NCBI GenBank assembly: GCA_937925685.1
Contig: CALAMI010000023.1
Span: 1-58,049, forward strand
Origin: Candidatus Binatia bacterium
GTDB taxonomy: Bacteria; Desulfobacterota; Binatia; HRBIN30
Length of the DNA: 58,049 nucleotides
Reading direction: 5' to 3'
In this document: piece after piece, positions 28,514 to 36,773 of the stretch
Numbering within the stretch: the stretch's first letter is position 1
Layout: each line of letters begins with the position of its first letter
Position numbers and translations under genes: made by a program
The notes under the pieces: generated by a model
Database searches by the model: none
Told to the model about the DNA's origin: nothing
The model's input: only the letters and a program-made list of their open reading frames with translations

Positions 28514-30561
28514 TCATGCTGCCACAACCGGCCGGAGACTGTAACGATACAGCCGGATGTTTACGGCATAAACGAGCTCGTCAACGGTCGGGCGCCCGTC
28601 TCCTTTGGCGTCTAAAGGAGCGCATGAGGCTAGTGGCTGTTCTCCGAGAAGGATAGCTACCCCGCGGCGAAGCTCCGGACAGGTTACCATGCCGTCGGCG
28701 TGGCAGTCCCCAACCGAGTTTGGCCGAGTCGCGGCAACAGCGGCGAGGTCTAATCGCGGGAACGTTTGACCACTGCGATGGTCTACTACGGGTCGACCCG
28801 TTCGCACGATCCGCGCCAGGGGGCAGCCCCCCACCTCTTCGTCTGCGAAGCCCCTTCTCCCCGTAGCGTTGCGATGGCGCCGGCTACATGAGGGACAGCG
28901 GCGGAAGTACCCGTACCTTCAGCCTGGCCGCAGGCGGCGGGCAACGCGTCCCGGACAATCTTTGCACCTGGGGCCAGTAAGGCGAGAAAGGGGGCGGCGT
29001 TGGACTTGCACCACACCTCGTCCGCAGCCGTGGGATCGGTCCGACTACGTTCGGGAGGTGGTGCGATGAGCGCATCCCACACGGCGCCCACGCTGACGAC
29101 CCCTGGAATGCAGGCGGGGATAGTGGGGGCGTTGGTCGCTCCGTCATTGCCACTTGCAGCCACGGGCAGTACGCGTTTTCGCCAGAGCGTGCGCACACGA
29201 CTCGCGAGTTCGTCGAACTCCGCGCAGGGTTGCGAGCGAAGCTTGCTCGAGCCAGTGGGATAGAGCTCGAAACTCATACTGACTGCGGCGATGCGGTAGC
29301 TTTCCGCATAGGCCGACACCCAAATCCAAAGCAGCCTTGACCTGGTCGAAACCGCCGGGATCTGGCTCCGCCATGTCGCCAAGGCAGGACGGGCAGCCTT
29401 GCTGGTCGCAGCATACGCCCGTACGTAATGCCGATCAGCCTGCTTTCAGGGGCGACACTTCCAGCGACACCTGAAACCCAAGTTCCATGGAACAGCCTGG
29501 TTAGGTTGTCGTTGTCAACGCACCGCATTTCCCCGCCTCTTGGAGTGAAGGCCTTGGTAAAAAGAAGTCGATAGTTGGGCGAGCCGGGACCATATTGGTA
29601 GCCCTCGCCAGAAAGCAACCACCGTTGGCCATTCCACTCGAAGTCACAGGCCAATCCCGTATCCAGAACGGCAACGCTCGTCCCCCCCACCCAGCGAGGC
29701 CGCGACCTCTGGTTGGCGAATGAGAGGCAGGCTTTCGTTCCGTAATGGCTCGATGTCGTAGTCGCGGTCGAGCACAACTGAGCGTACGAGGGGGGAAGCG
29801 AGAATTTTTTGCAAACCTGCCAAGTACTGGGCGCTAACCTTGATCGCTAGTGGCAAATAAGAGAGTGGTTCAGGAGCTCTCGGAGGCACCTAAAGCCCTT
29901 TTCCGACAAGCTCACTCGATAGCGCTTGATATTTCTCCTCCAATAGTTGGCGCTCGAGTTTTGAAGCCGCTTCTTTGTCAGACCACCGCACCCACGAGGG
30001 GCCGGTTTTGTCGCGGTACCGGACCCGAATTTCCCGCTCGGCCGGGTACGTGTCCAAGTGCACGACGACTTTTGTCGCCTCGCCCCGGGCTAAAACCTCG
30101 ATCATCTCTTCGGAGACCGGCTTCGACCGCAAACGCAGGTGCTCGAGCGTCCCATGGTACCCGGTTCCGTCGCGCAAGCGCAGGGATCCACCCGATTGCA
30201 CTGGCCCAGGTCGTGCAGAAGAAGTCGACGCGATTTTCTCCGCAAAGGCGCCTTGTAGTTCGGCGCTGAGCCCGCGAAGGCGACCGAATCGAAGAGATCC
30301 ACGTTCGAGTCTAGCGGAGATGTTGAGGGACTGCGTGCGGTCGCCCACTCGAAGCGGGACGGATCCGCTGATTCCCTCGTTAGGGAAGACCGTAACTTCT
30401 CCTTGGAACGAACCAACACCTTCACTTCCCACTGCGCGGATCGAGCCGCCCACCTCGAGCACGCGGTTGGGCCCCTCCGCAGCTCCAAGTTGCGACCAGG
30501 CCGGAGCCGGCAGCGAGCCCAAGGCGACGAAACTCGCGCCCAGGATGGCCCCACGCAGCTT
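28514..30561 (-). pseudogene. Broken subtilisin-family (S8) protease with dockerin-like tail
   Basis: The pieces of one secreted protease lie in different frames. A signal-like start (GAILGASFVALGSLPAPAWS) is followed by an unknown beta-rich region and a propeptide-like part with VLARGEATKVVVHLD. An in-frame TAG follows at 29890-29892. After a frame change at the C7 run 29682-29688 come the catalytic Asp (VAVLDTG, 29661-29663) and His (FHGTWVSG, 29487-29489). Another frame change precedes the Ser (GTSAAVPHVAG, 28903-28905). A last shift near 28.8 kb leads to RTGRPVVDHRSGQTFPRLD and the dockerin-like tail. The triad codons survive, but no single frame encodes the protein, and no start codon is evident. 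Confidence 0.75.
28517..28717 (-). other. Dockerin-like EF-hand module (copy 2)
   Basis: Two EF-hand loops end the protease gene: DCHADGMVTCPE and DAKGDGRPTVDE, both with D-x-[HK]-x-D-G-x5-E spacing and each followed by a short hydrophobic helix (RRGVAILLG, LVYAVNIRL). The layout matches copy 1 in the next gene. Confidence 0.65.
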
Positions 30562-31239
30562 ACTTGCCCGCCTCTTCGAGGATCGCTGGCGCGCCCACAA
30601 CAGGGCAGCCGATGTCACCAAAAGCGCGAGGCTGCTGCGTCCGTTAGGCTCCAGTGCACAACTGGGCCCACCACCGCCCCCCGAGGGTGCAACGACACGG
30701 ACAATGCCGCCGAAGTGGTCAACTTCGAGCTCGGTGTTGTCTGCACTTGCTGCCACAGCATGATCGCTTTCCATGCGATATTCCCCCGGCGGTGCTTCTG
30801 GCGAGATTTGCAGCCGGCACGTAAACAAGCGTCCAACGGGAATCATCCGAGCGGTATCGCTTAGATGATCAGGGCAGTGACCATGTCGCAGCTTTCGGGC
30901 CACTGCCAGCAGCCGTCGGGCCAAAACGCGAAGAACCCTTGCATGCCCGTCGTGGGCTCCACCCTGCAATCCGGCTCGCCCGGGGCTTTGGAAGCAATGG
31001 GAGTATTTCGTGGGTCGAAAAAGAAAGTATGGTCAATGGCGGCAACGCGGCCCCCCGTTTGCCCGGAAGTCCACAGGGAGGTTCATTTGCCAACCTGGCT
31101 GGCCTTGAATCGAGCCTACCTGAAGGACGGGATTGGCTTGCACTTCTTGCCCGAGGGAACTGATGGCGCAGGCGACAAGCGCGGCAACGAAGGTTTGAGC
31201 CCGTGCACGGAACGATCAGCGACTTCGATAGCGAGTCAT
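30562..31239 (-). pseudogene. Broken secreted cohesin-like protein with C-terminal membrane anchor
   Basis: A strong AGGAGG (31248-31253) sits eight bases before the ATG at 31239. Codon 8 is an in-frame TGA (31216-31218). Beyond it come a signal peptide (TFVAALVACAISSLGQEVQA) and a beta-rich domain starting VLQVGSIQGQPGWQMNLPV. The frame breaks at a C6 run (31051-31056) and resumes as RVAAIDHTFFFDPRNTP. It breaks again at a TAA (30861-30863) and resumes as MIPVGRLFTCRLQIS then APPGEYRM. A Gly-rich spacer, one Cys, a hydrophobic helix (LALLVTSAALLW) and a basic tail (RQRSSKRR) end it, like cell-surface sorting anchors. The pattern resembles cohesin domains; that call is by eye. Confidence 0.6.
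30685..31134 (-). other. Cohesin-like domain (interrupted)
   Basis: Restored across two frameshifts, this stretch shows cohesin-type landmarks. An opening strand with 'G.i.GqpG....lPV.f' is followed by 'aidht.ffDPrntP', then a Cys-containing middle, and finally 'ftC.l.is..aPpGeYrm' before a closing strand GGIVRVV. No search was run, so a relative such as a PKD/CARDB-like domain remains possible. Confidence 0.5.
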
Positions 31240-31636
31240 GGCCCGATCCTCCTGATTCAGTATCCGAGACAGCGGACGTAGCAGTTGCGACAAGGACGCA
31301 GTCTTTTACCAGCCTCAGCGTATCGCCAGAGGAGTTTTTTACCGCTGGCAGATTGGGTCGGACCACGGGGATCCGGTTTGCCATGCTCGAGGGTAGACGG
31401 TTCTGCGCAAGTCTTGAAAGCATGCTACCCCAGCGGCTGGCTCTGAAAGATTGAGTCAGCGCCAGGGGCGGCCAGGGTAGCTCCAACGTACGCGCGGTTG
31501 AGCCCAATGTCCAAACTAGGCGTTCCAGGCACGCGTACCGAGGTCCGCTGGTTCCCCGCGGTCGCATTGCACACGGCGCATTACTTCGAGTGCAGGCCAG
31601 ACGCCTGGGCTTGCAGGCGAAGTTACTCGGGAGGGC

Positions 31637-31665
31637 TTGACGCAGGTGCTCTGCCCGTTTAAACC
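31637..31665 (+). promoter_or_regulatory. Candidate sigma-70-type promoter for the sulfate transporter operon
   Basis: TTGACG (31637-31642) matches five of six -35 positions. A weak -10 candidate, TAAACC, follows at 31660-31665 with 17-base spacing. A start near 31672 would give a leader of about 225 bases that includes the attenuator-like structure. The -10 box is poor, so this is tentative. Confidence 0.3.
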
Positions 31666-31726
31666 CGCTCGCACTCATGCTCCTAGGAAGCTACAAGCAC
31701 TGTTGGTGCTGTACGCAGGCCCGTGA

Positions 31727-31834
31727 GGCCTCTCGGGCTCCACGCCGGGGAGACGTGTTGCTCCGCGTTGCGTAAACCCGCCTTCGCGATCGCGTGAATT
31801 GGGCCCGAGAGGGAATTGCCTCTCGGGCCTTTTT
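31727..31834 (+). promoter_or_regulatory. Attenuator-like leader: competing pairings around a terminator
   Basis: CCTCTCGGGC occurs twice, at 31729-31738 and 31819-31828. Both copies are complementary to GCCCGAGAGG at 31803-31812. The downstream copy forms the terminator stem; the upstream copy can instead close a 64-base loop and hold the terminator's 5' arm. That is the geometry of a riboswitch or attenuator in which the upstream pairing lets transcription continue. I recognise no known aptamer in the enclosed bases. Confidence 0.5.
31802..31834 (+). terminator. Strong intrinsic terminator in the leader of the sulfate transporter operon
   Basis: A perfect 11-bp stem (GGCCCGAGAGG 31802-31812 with CCTCTCGGGCC 31819-31829), a six-base loop and then TTTTT (31830-31834). 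It points toward the + strand. No + strand gene ends upstream, and the next start codon is 65 bases downstream, so it must act on the leader transcript of the following operon. Confidence 0.85.
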
Positions 31835-31898
31835 GTTCGTGCAGTCACGCGTTTGCAGCAGTTCCCGCATTCGCACCAGTTTCAGCGGAGGAGGGTTT

Positions 31899-32915
31899 AT
31901 GAAGTTCGCACATATTATGGTCTTCCTTGGCGTCGTCACCCTTTCGGTGCTGTCGCCGATCACGGGCTACAGCGATTCTCGCTCGCTGGAGCTCCTTCAC
32001 GTTTCCTACGACACCACGCGCGAGTTGTTTCGGGCGATCAACCAAATCTTCGTTGCCAAATACCAGGAAGATACGGGGATCACTCTCTCCATCAAGCAAT
32101 CCCACGGTGGCTCCGCGTCGCAGGCGCGAGCAGTAATCGACGGCCTTGGCGCGGATCTGGTGACGCTGGCCCTTTGGCCCGACGTGGATGCAATTCGCAA
32201 AGCCGGACTCATTGCCCCAGGCTGGGAGACACGTCTGCCGCATCGCTCGGTGCCTTGGACTTCCACGATCGTGTTCGTGGTGCGGAAGGGGAATCCTAAG
32301 TCCATCCGCGACTGGCCGGATCTGGTACGACCCGGCATCGAGGTCGTAGTGCCGAGCCCCAAAACATCGGGCAACGGCAAGCTTGCGTTTTTGGCGGCAT
32401 GGGGTTCCGTGACGGAGCGCCGCGGCACGGAGCAAGAAGCGAGAGAATTCGTGTCGAAGCTTTACCGCCAGGTTCCGGTACTCGACTCCGGTGCACGTGC
32501 TTCGACGGTCACGTTCGCGCAACGGGAAATCGGCGACGTCCACCTCACCTGGGAAAACGAAGCCCATTGGGAAGTGGCAGAAGCCAGGGGTGAACTGGAG
32601 TTGCTCCACCCACCGATTAGTATCCTGGCAGAGCCAACGGTTGCGGTGGTCGACGCCAACGTAGAGCGGCGCGGAACGAGAAAGGCTGCCCAGGCTTACT
32701 TGGAGTTCCTTTATTCGACGGAAGCCCAGGAAATCATTGCCCAGCATTTCTACCGGCCACGCAACGCCGAGGTGCAGCAACGGTTTGCAGCGGCTTTTCC
32801 CGCCATCCGGTTGTTTACCGTCAGGGATATCGCCCGCGACTGGGGCGAGGTGCACGAGAAATTTTTCGCTGACGGCGCACTTTTCGATCAGATTTACCAG
32901 GGAGGGGCACGATGA
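31899..32915 (+). CDS. sbp: Sulfate/thiosulfate ABC transporter substrate-binding protein
   Basis: A 338-residue periplasmic binding protein of the Sbp/CysP family. After a signal peptide (about 1-26) come LLHVSYDTTRELFRAIN, the anion-site region SHGGSASQARAVIDG, VVVPSPKTSGNGKLAFLAAWG and LTWENEAHWE, all family landmarks. GGAGGAGGG precedes the ATG at 31899; the frame's extension to 31794 crosses the terminator and is not coding. It is the first gene of the operon, and its stop overlaps the permease start by four bases. Sulfate is the likely ligand; thiosulfate or another oxyanion is possible. Confidence 0.94.
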   Translation: MKFAHIMVFLGVVTLSVLSPITGYSDSRSLELLHVSYDTTRELFRAINQIFVAKYQEDTGITLSIKQSHGGSASQARAVIDGLGADLVTLALWPDVDAIRKAGLIAPGWETRLPHRSVPWTSTIVFVVRKGNPKSIRDWPDLVRPGIEVVVPSPKTSGNGKLAFLAAWGSVTERRGTEQEAREFVSKLYRQVPVLDSGARASTVTFAQREIGDVHLTWENEAHWEVAEARGELELLHPPISILAEPTVAVVDANVERRGTRKAAQAYLEFLYSTEAQEIIAQHFYRPRNAEVQQRFAAAFPAIRLFTVRDIARDWGEVHEKFFADGALFDQIYQGGAR

Positions 32916-33736
32916 CCCAGGTGGGCAATGCGCGCGTGTTGCCAGGTTTTCAGACCGCCCTCGGCTACACGATCGTGTATCTCACGGCCATCGTGCTCGT
33001 TCCGCTCTCCGCCTGTGTGCTCAAGGCTTTTTCGCTGAGCTGGGAGGAGTTCGCGGCCGCGGTGTGGACCCCACGGGCGCGCGCTGCTTACGCGCTTAGC
33101 CTAGGCACCTCGCTGGTTGCGGCAGGGGTGAGCGTTGCCCTGGGCACGCTCATCGCATGGGTGCTGGTGCGATACGAGTTTTTCGGCAAGAGGCTTCTCG
33201 ACGCTCTGGTCGATCTGCCCCTGGCGCTGCCCACGGCAGTTGCTGGCCTGGTGTATTCGAGCCTGTACGCGAAAAACGGTTGGCTTGGACGCTATCTGGC
33301 ACCTCTCGGGATTCAAGGAGCTTACTCCCGGCTGGCGATTGTCTTGGTTCTCGTCTTTCTCGGCATCCCATTTGTGGTGCGCACCGTACAGTCGGTGCTG
33401 GCCGATCTCGACGCGGAATGGGAGGAAGCCGCGGCCTCTCTGGGGGCATCTTGGGGGCAGAGGATCGCATGGGTCATCGTGCCTTCGATCCTTCCCGCGC
33501 TGATTACCGGATTTGCTTTGGCCTTCGCGCGCGGACTGGGCGAGTACGGGTCGGTCGTGTTCGTATCGGGGAACCTTCCGTTCAAGACCGAGATCGCGCC
33601 TGTTCTCATCGTCGCCTCCCTGGAGTCGTTCCACTACGCCGAGGCCGCCGCGATGGGCACAGTGCTGCTGGCAGCCTCTTTGGGGATGCTGCTTTTGATC
33701 AACCGATTGGAACGTTGGAGTAGCCGCCGTGGTTAG
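32912..33736 (+). CDS. cysT: Sulfate ABC transporter permease CysT
   Basis: A 274-residue inner-membrane permease with six helices. The EAA loop that docks the ATPase is [37 protein letters not shown] and [16 protein letters not shown] are CysT/CysU hallmarks. It starts on ATGA shared with the binding-protein stop and overlaps the next gene by eight bases. Confidence 0.94.
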   Translation: MTQVGNARVLPGFQTALGYTIVYLTAIVLVPLSACVLKAFSLSWEEFAAAVWTPRARAAYALSLGTSLVAAGVSVALGTLIAWVLVRYEFFGKRLLDALVDLPLALPTAVAGLVYSSLYAKNGWLGRYLAPLGIQGAYSRLAIVLVLVFLGIPFVVRTVQSVLADLDAEWEEAAASLGASWGQRIAWVIVPSILPALITGFALAFARGLGEYGSVVFVSGNLPFKTEIAPVLIVASLESFHYAEAAAMGTVLLAASLGMLLLINRLERWSSRRG

Positions 33737-35756
33737 GAAAAAGCTGCTTTCGAGCCCGACCAAGGGATCACAAGATCCCCCGCCGATACGGCTTGTGTCG
33801 ATTGCCAGCGCGATCGTCGTGATGGCCGTGTTCGTCGTGGTGCCTTTGACGCAAGTGTTTTCCGAAGCTCTGGCGCAAGGCCCGCGGGCCTATTGGGATC
33901 ACATCGTTAACGACCCCGAGACCCGTCCGGCCATTTGGCTTACCTTGCGAGTTGCAGCCGTTGCGGTAGCCTCCAACGCAGTCTTTGGTGTCGCCGCGGC
34001 GTGGGCCATAGCGCGCTTTCAGTTTCCGGGACGCAGCTTGCTGGTGGCTTTGGTCGATCTGCCATTTGCCGTGTCGCCCGTAGTTGCCGGCATGAGCTTG
34101 GTCTTCCTCTTCGGCTTACATGGCTACTTGGGTCCTTGGCTCCGGCAGTACGGCATCGAGATCGTCTTCCACACCCCTGGGCTCATTCTGGCTACGGCCT
34201 TTGTCACGTTGCCGTTCGTTGCTCGGGAGCTCATCCCGCTCATGGAGGCGATCGGCTCGGATGACGAGGTTGCGGGCGCGAGCTTAGGGGCACGAGGCTG
34301 GCAGATTTTCTGGTGGGTCACGCTCCCGAACATAAAATGGGGTCTCTTGTATGGGTTGATTCTCTGTAATGCCCGTGCCCTCGGGGAGTTCGGTGCGGTC
34401 GCCGTGGTTTCCGGCCGCATTGCTGGCCAAACCGACACGATGGCCCTGCGCGTGGAAAAACTTTTCCAGGAATACAACATGCCAGGCGCATTTGCCTTGG
34501 CTTCGGTGCTGTCGCTGCTGGCGATCGTTACGCTGGTGCTGAAACGGTTGGTGGAGTGGAAAACCACGCGCGACCTCGAAAGCCGCTATCACGAGCGTAC
34601 CGGCGAAGCACATCGAGCCACCGGCGAAGCCGGGGTGGATGTCGCTCGAGATAGCGCCCCCGCGAAGAAGGCTCAGCTTCCCCAGGCGGAAGCAGCCGGT
34701 GGCATCGTCGTCCGTGAGGTTACCAAACGGTTCGGCGCATTCACGGCCGTGGACTGCCTGTCCCTCGAGGTGCCCGATGGTTCGTTCGTGGCCTTGCTCG
34801 GCCCCTCTGGGTCGGGCAAGACCACGCTTTTGCGCATCATCGCCGGACTCGAGTTCCCCGACGCAGGAGCAATCCTTTACCGCGGCGTTGACGTCACCGA
34901 ATGTCCGGCACGCGAGCGCAACATTGGCTTTGTCTTTCAACACTACGCCTTGTTCCGTCACATGACGGTTTTCGACAACGTTGCCTTCGGGCTGCGGGTG
35001 CGCGGGTGCAAGAGAGCCGAGATCGAACGGCGTGTCCGCGAACTGCTTTCGCTGGTGAAGCTCGAAGGAATGAGCGGGTTACTGCCATCGCAGTTGTCTG
35101 GAGGCCAGCGGCAACGGGTCGCGCTTGCCAGGGCGTTGGCCCCAGCCCCGAAGGTCCTCCTACTGGACGAGCCATTTGGCGCCCTCGACGCCCAGGTGCG
35201 CAAGGAACTGCGGCAGTGGCTGCGCCGGCTTCACGACGAACTCTCGGTGACCACGGTTTTGGTCACCCACGATCAAGAGGAAGCCTTCGAGGTAGCTGAT
35301 CGCATCGTGGTGATGAATCGCGGCCGCGTGGAACAAGAGGGTACGCCAGAGGAGGTGTTCGAGCGGCCGGCCAATGCGTTCGTGATGGACTTTTTAGGAA
35401 ACGCGAACGTTTTTCACGGCCGGCTCGAGGGCGGCCGGGCCCTACTGGGCAACTTGGAAGTTGTTTACCCGCACGGGTCGCACGAGGAGTCGCAACCCGT
35501 AACTGCCTACATCCGCCCGCACGAGTTCGAAATCGATCGGATCCCGCGGGGCACCTCGAGCCTCAAGGCCGAAGTAATTCGAATTGTGCGGATCGGCGCC
35601 GCAGTGCGGCTCGAACTCTTTGCTGTGGACTTCGGTTTTCCCATTCGCGTGGAGATCGCTCGGGAGCGGCTTGCGCAGTTGCAAATCAACTGCGGGGATC
35701 GTGTTTTCGTGTTCCCCAAAGAAGTGCGCCTCTTCGTGCAGCATTATCAAATTTGA
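33729..35756 (+). CDS. Fused sulfate permease-ATPase (CysW-CysA)
   Basis: A 675-residue single frame. Residues 1 to about 280 are a CysW permease ([19 protein letters not shown]; docking loop [31 protein letters not shown]). A charged linker (about 281-323) leads to a CysA ATPase with Walker [10 protein letters not shown] (358-366), the signature LSGGQRQR (456-463), Walker B LLLDEP (477-482) and the H-loop THDQEEA, followed by a TOBE-like regulatory tail. Normally these are two proteins. The fusion ties one ATPase to one CysW, so the working dimer would be built from two fusion chains or from unequal partners. It starts GTG at 33729, overlapping cysT, and ends the operon. Confidence 0.93.
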   Translation: MVRKKLLSSPTKGSQDPPPIRLVSIASAIVVMAVFVVVPLTQVFSEALAQGPRAYWDHIVNDPETRPAIWLTLRVAAVAVASNAVFGVAAAWAIARFQFPGRSLLVALVDLPFAVSPVVAGMSLVFLFGLHGYLGPWLRQYGIEIVFHTPGLILATAFVTLPFVARELIPLMEAIGSDDEVAGASLGARGWQIFWWVTLPNIKWGLLYGLILCNARALGEFGAVAVVSGRIAGQTDTMALRVEKLFQEYNMPGAFALASVLSLLAIVTLVLKRLVEWKTTRDLESRYHERTGEAHRATGEAGVDVARDSAPAKKAQLPQAEAAGGIVVREVTKRFGAFTAVDCLSLEVPDGSFVALLGPSGSGKTTLLRIIAGLEFPDAGAILYRGVDVTECPARERNIGFVFQHYALFRHMTVFDNVAFGLRVRGCKRAEIERRVRELLSLVKLEGMSGLLPSQLSGGQRQRVALARALAPAPKVLLLDEPFGALDAQVRKELRQWLRRLHDELSVTTVLVTHDQEEAFEVADRIVVMNRGRVEQEGTPEEVFERPANAFVMDFLGNANVFHGRLEGGRALLGNLEVVYPHGSHEESQPVTAYIRPHEFEIDRIPRGTSSLKAEVIRIVRIGAAVRLELFAVDFGFPIRVEIARERLAQLQINCGDRVFVFPKEVRLFVQHYQI

Positions 35757-35897
35757 CGAAACGACATTCCCCTGTGCGGCAGCAAGCAGCTAGCTTGTCC
35801 GCGTAACCTCAGGCGAGCAACGTTCCAGTGCGCGACTCCGGCGGCCGCTCCCTTTCGTGGCCTTGGGAAAGCCTAGGGCAGCCGCAGCGCGCTCGGT

Positions 35898-36197
35898 TCA
35901 AGCGGCTTTTGCCAGAACGCGCCTTGCAGCGGGGAGTTTCTCGCACGCACAGCGGGTGCAGAGAAAAGGATGGCCGTTGCCCCAAATTACCCCGTGCGTC
36001 CCCTGCTGGCACGCGGAGCAGCGGGTGCCCGGGCTTGTGCGGCGAACTTCGTGCAAAGCACGGTCGAGCCGTACCGCAACGACGTCTCGATTCCGTAGGA
36101 AGTGCTGCAGGGCGTGGGTGAGGAGTTCACAGTCGTAGGCGCTGCGAATGGGCAGCACATATCCACCACCACCAGCGAAAATTTGGGCAACCACCAT
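35898..36197 (-). CDS. Small CxxC protein, function unknown
   Basis: A 99-residue protein with a glycine-rich start (MVVAQIFAGGGGYVLPIRSA), a short helical part (CELLTHALQHFLRNRD) and a C-terminal zinc-ribbon-like pair, CSAC and CTRCAC. AGAGGAGGTG lies eight bases before the ATG at 36197, a near-perfect ribosome site, which argues that it is real. The frame extends to 36227. I do not recognise the family. Confidence 0.6.
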   Translation of the reverse strand: MVVAQIFAGGGGYVLPIRSAYDCELLTHALQHFLRNRDVVAVRLDRALHEVRRTSPGTRCSACQQGTHGVIWGNGHPFLCTRCACEKLPAARRVLAKAA

Positions 36198-36308
36198 TTT
36201 GGGCACCTCCTCTAACCGAAGCGCCATTTGACGATGCTTCGCCGAGGCAATTCGAAGAGTTTGCCCAATTCCTGCGGACCGCTTTGCGTTTCCGTAACGT
36301 GTGTAGCG

Positions 36309-36337
36309 TTGACTTCATATATTCCTGTCGCTACCAG
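36309..36337 (+). promoter_or_regulatory. Candidate promoter of the initiator tRNA gene
   Basis: TTGACT (36309-36314), 17 bases, then TACCAG (36332-36337). The -35 fits well and the -10 poorly. The position about 20 bases before the tRNA is right for a short leader. Confidence 0.4.
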
Positions 36338-36356
36338 TACTGGCTCACAACGCTGG

Positions 36357-36430
<74 letters not shown>

Positions 36431-36773
36431 CTCCATTCGAAGTACCAGTGACCCCTTTGCATCGAACGGTGCAGATTCTGCTGCGGCGGGGTCGTTTGCG
36501 AGACAGGGTAGGGGCGGTGGCTCCACTGCAGCGAGGAAGGATGCAGCGCCCAGCCTGCGGAAGATCAGATGGTGCTTTGCTGCGGGCGCGCTAGCGAACT
36601 TCCCTCCACTTGCCACCAAGTGAGACCTCGCCTGCGGTTCTCAGCAGCGCGAAGAGCTGGGGCCACATGCGGGCGCCGACTAGGCAAAGCGAGTTGGCAG
36701 GAAGATTGCGTCGCTGATTGCCGGGGTCGTGCTGCGGCAGCGGGGTCGGTACATACCGGGGAGGTTCAGAGCA
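36431..36773. other. Intergenic stretch after tRNA-fMet
   Basis: About 340 bases between the tRNA and the acyltransferase gene. I see no convincing coding frame, terminator or RNA motif. GGGGAGG near the right end is the ribosome site of the next gene. Confidence 0.4.

Larger units (their letters stand above)
31240..31898. other. Divergent intergenic region with leader elements
   Basis: About 660 bases between the cohesin-like remnant and the sulfate-binding-protein gene. The left part must hold the minus-strand promoter and the AGGAGG site. The right part contains a candidate promoter, a repeated terminator arm and a strong intrinsic terminator (listed separately). Open frames across it are shadows. 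Confidence 0.5.

Noticed and set aside
26900..31239. Genetic-code reassignment of TAG or TGA
   Set aside because: Frameshifts accompany the stops, and other genes in the window end normally in TAG (cysT) and TGA (thpR, recC).
30869..31678. 269-residue minus-strand frame
   Set aside because: It runs across the signal peptide and domain of the cohesin-like gene in a different frame; the other frames carry the sensible protein pattern.
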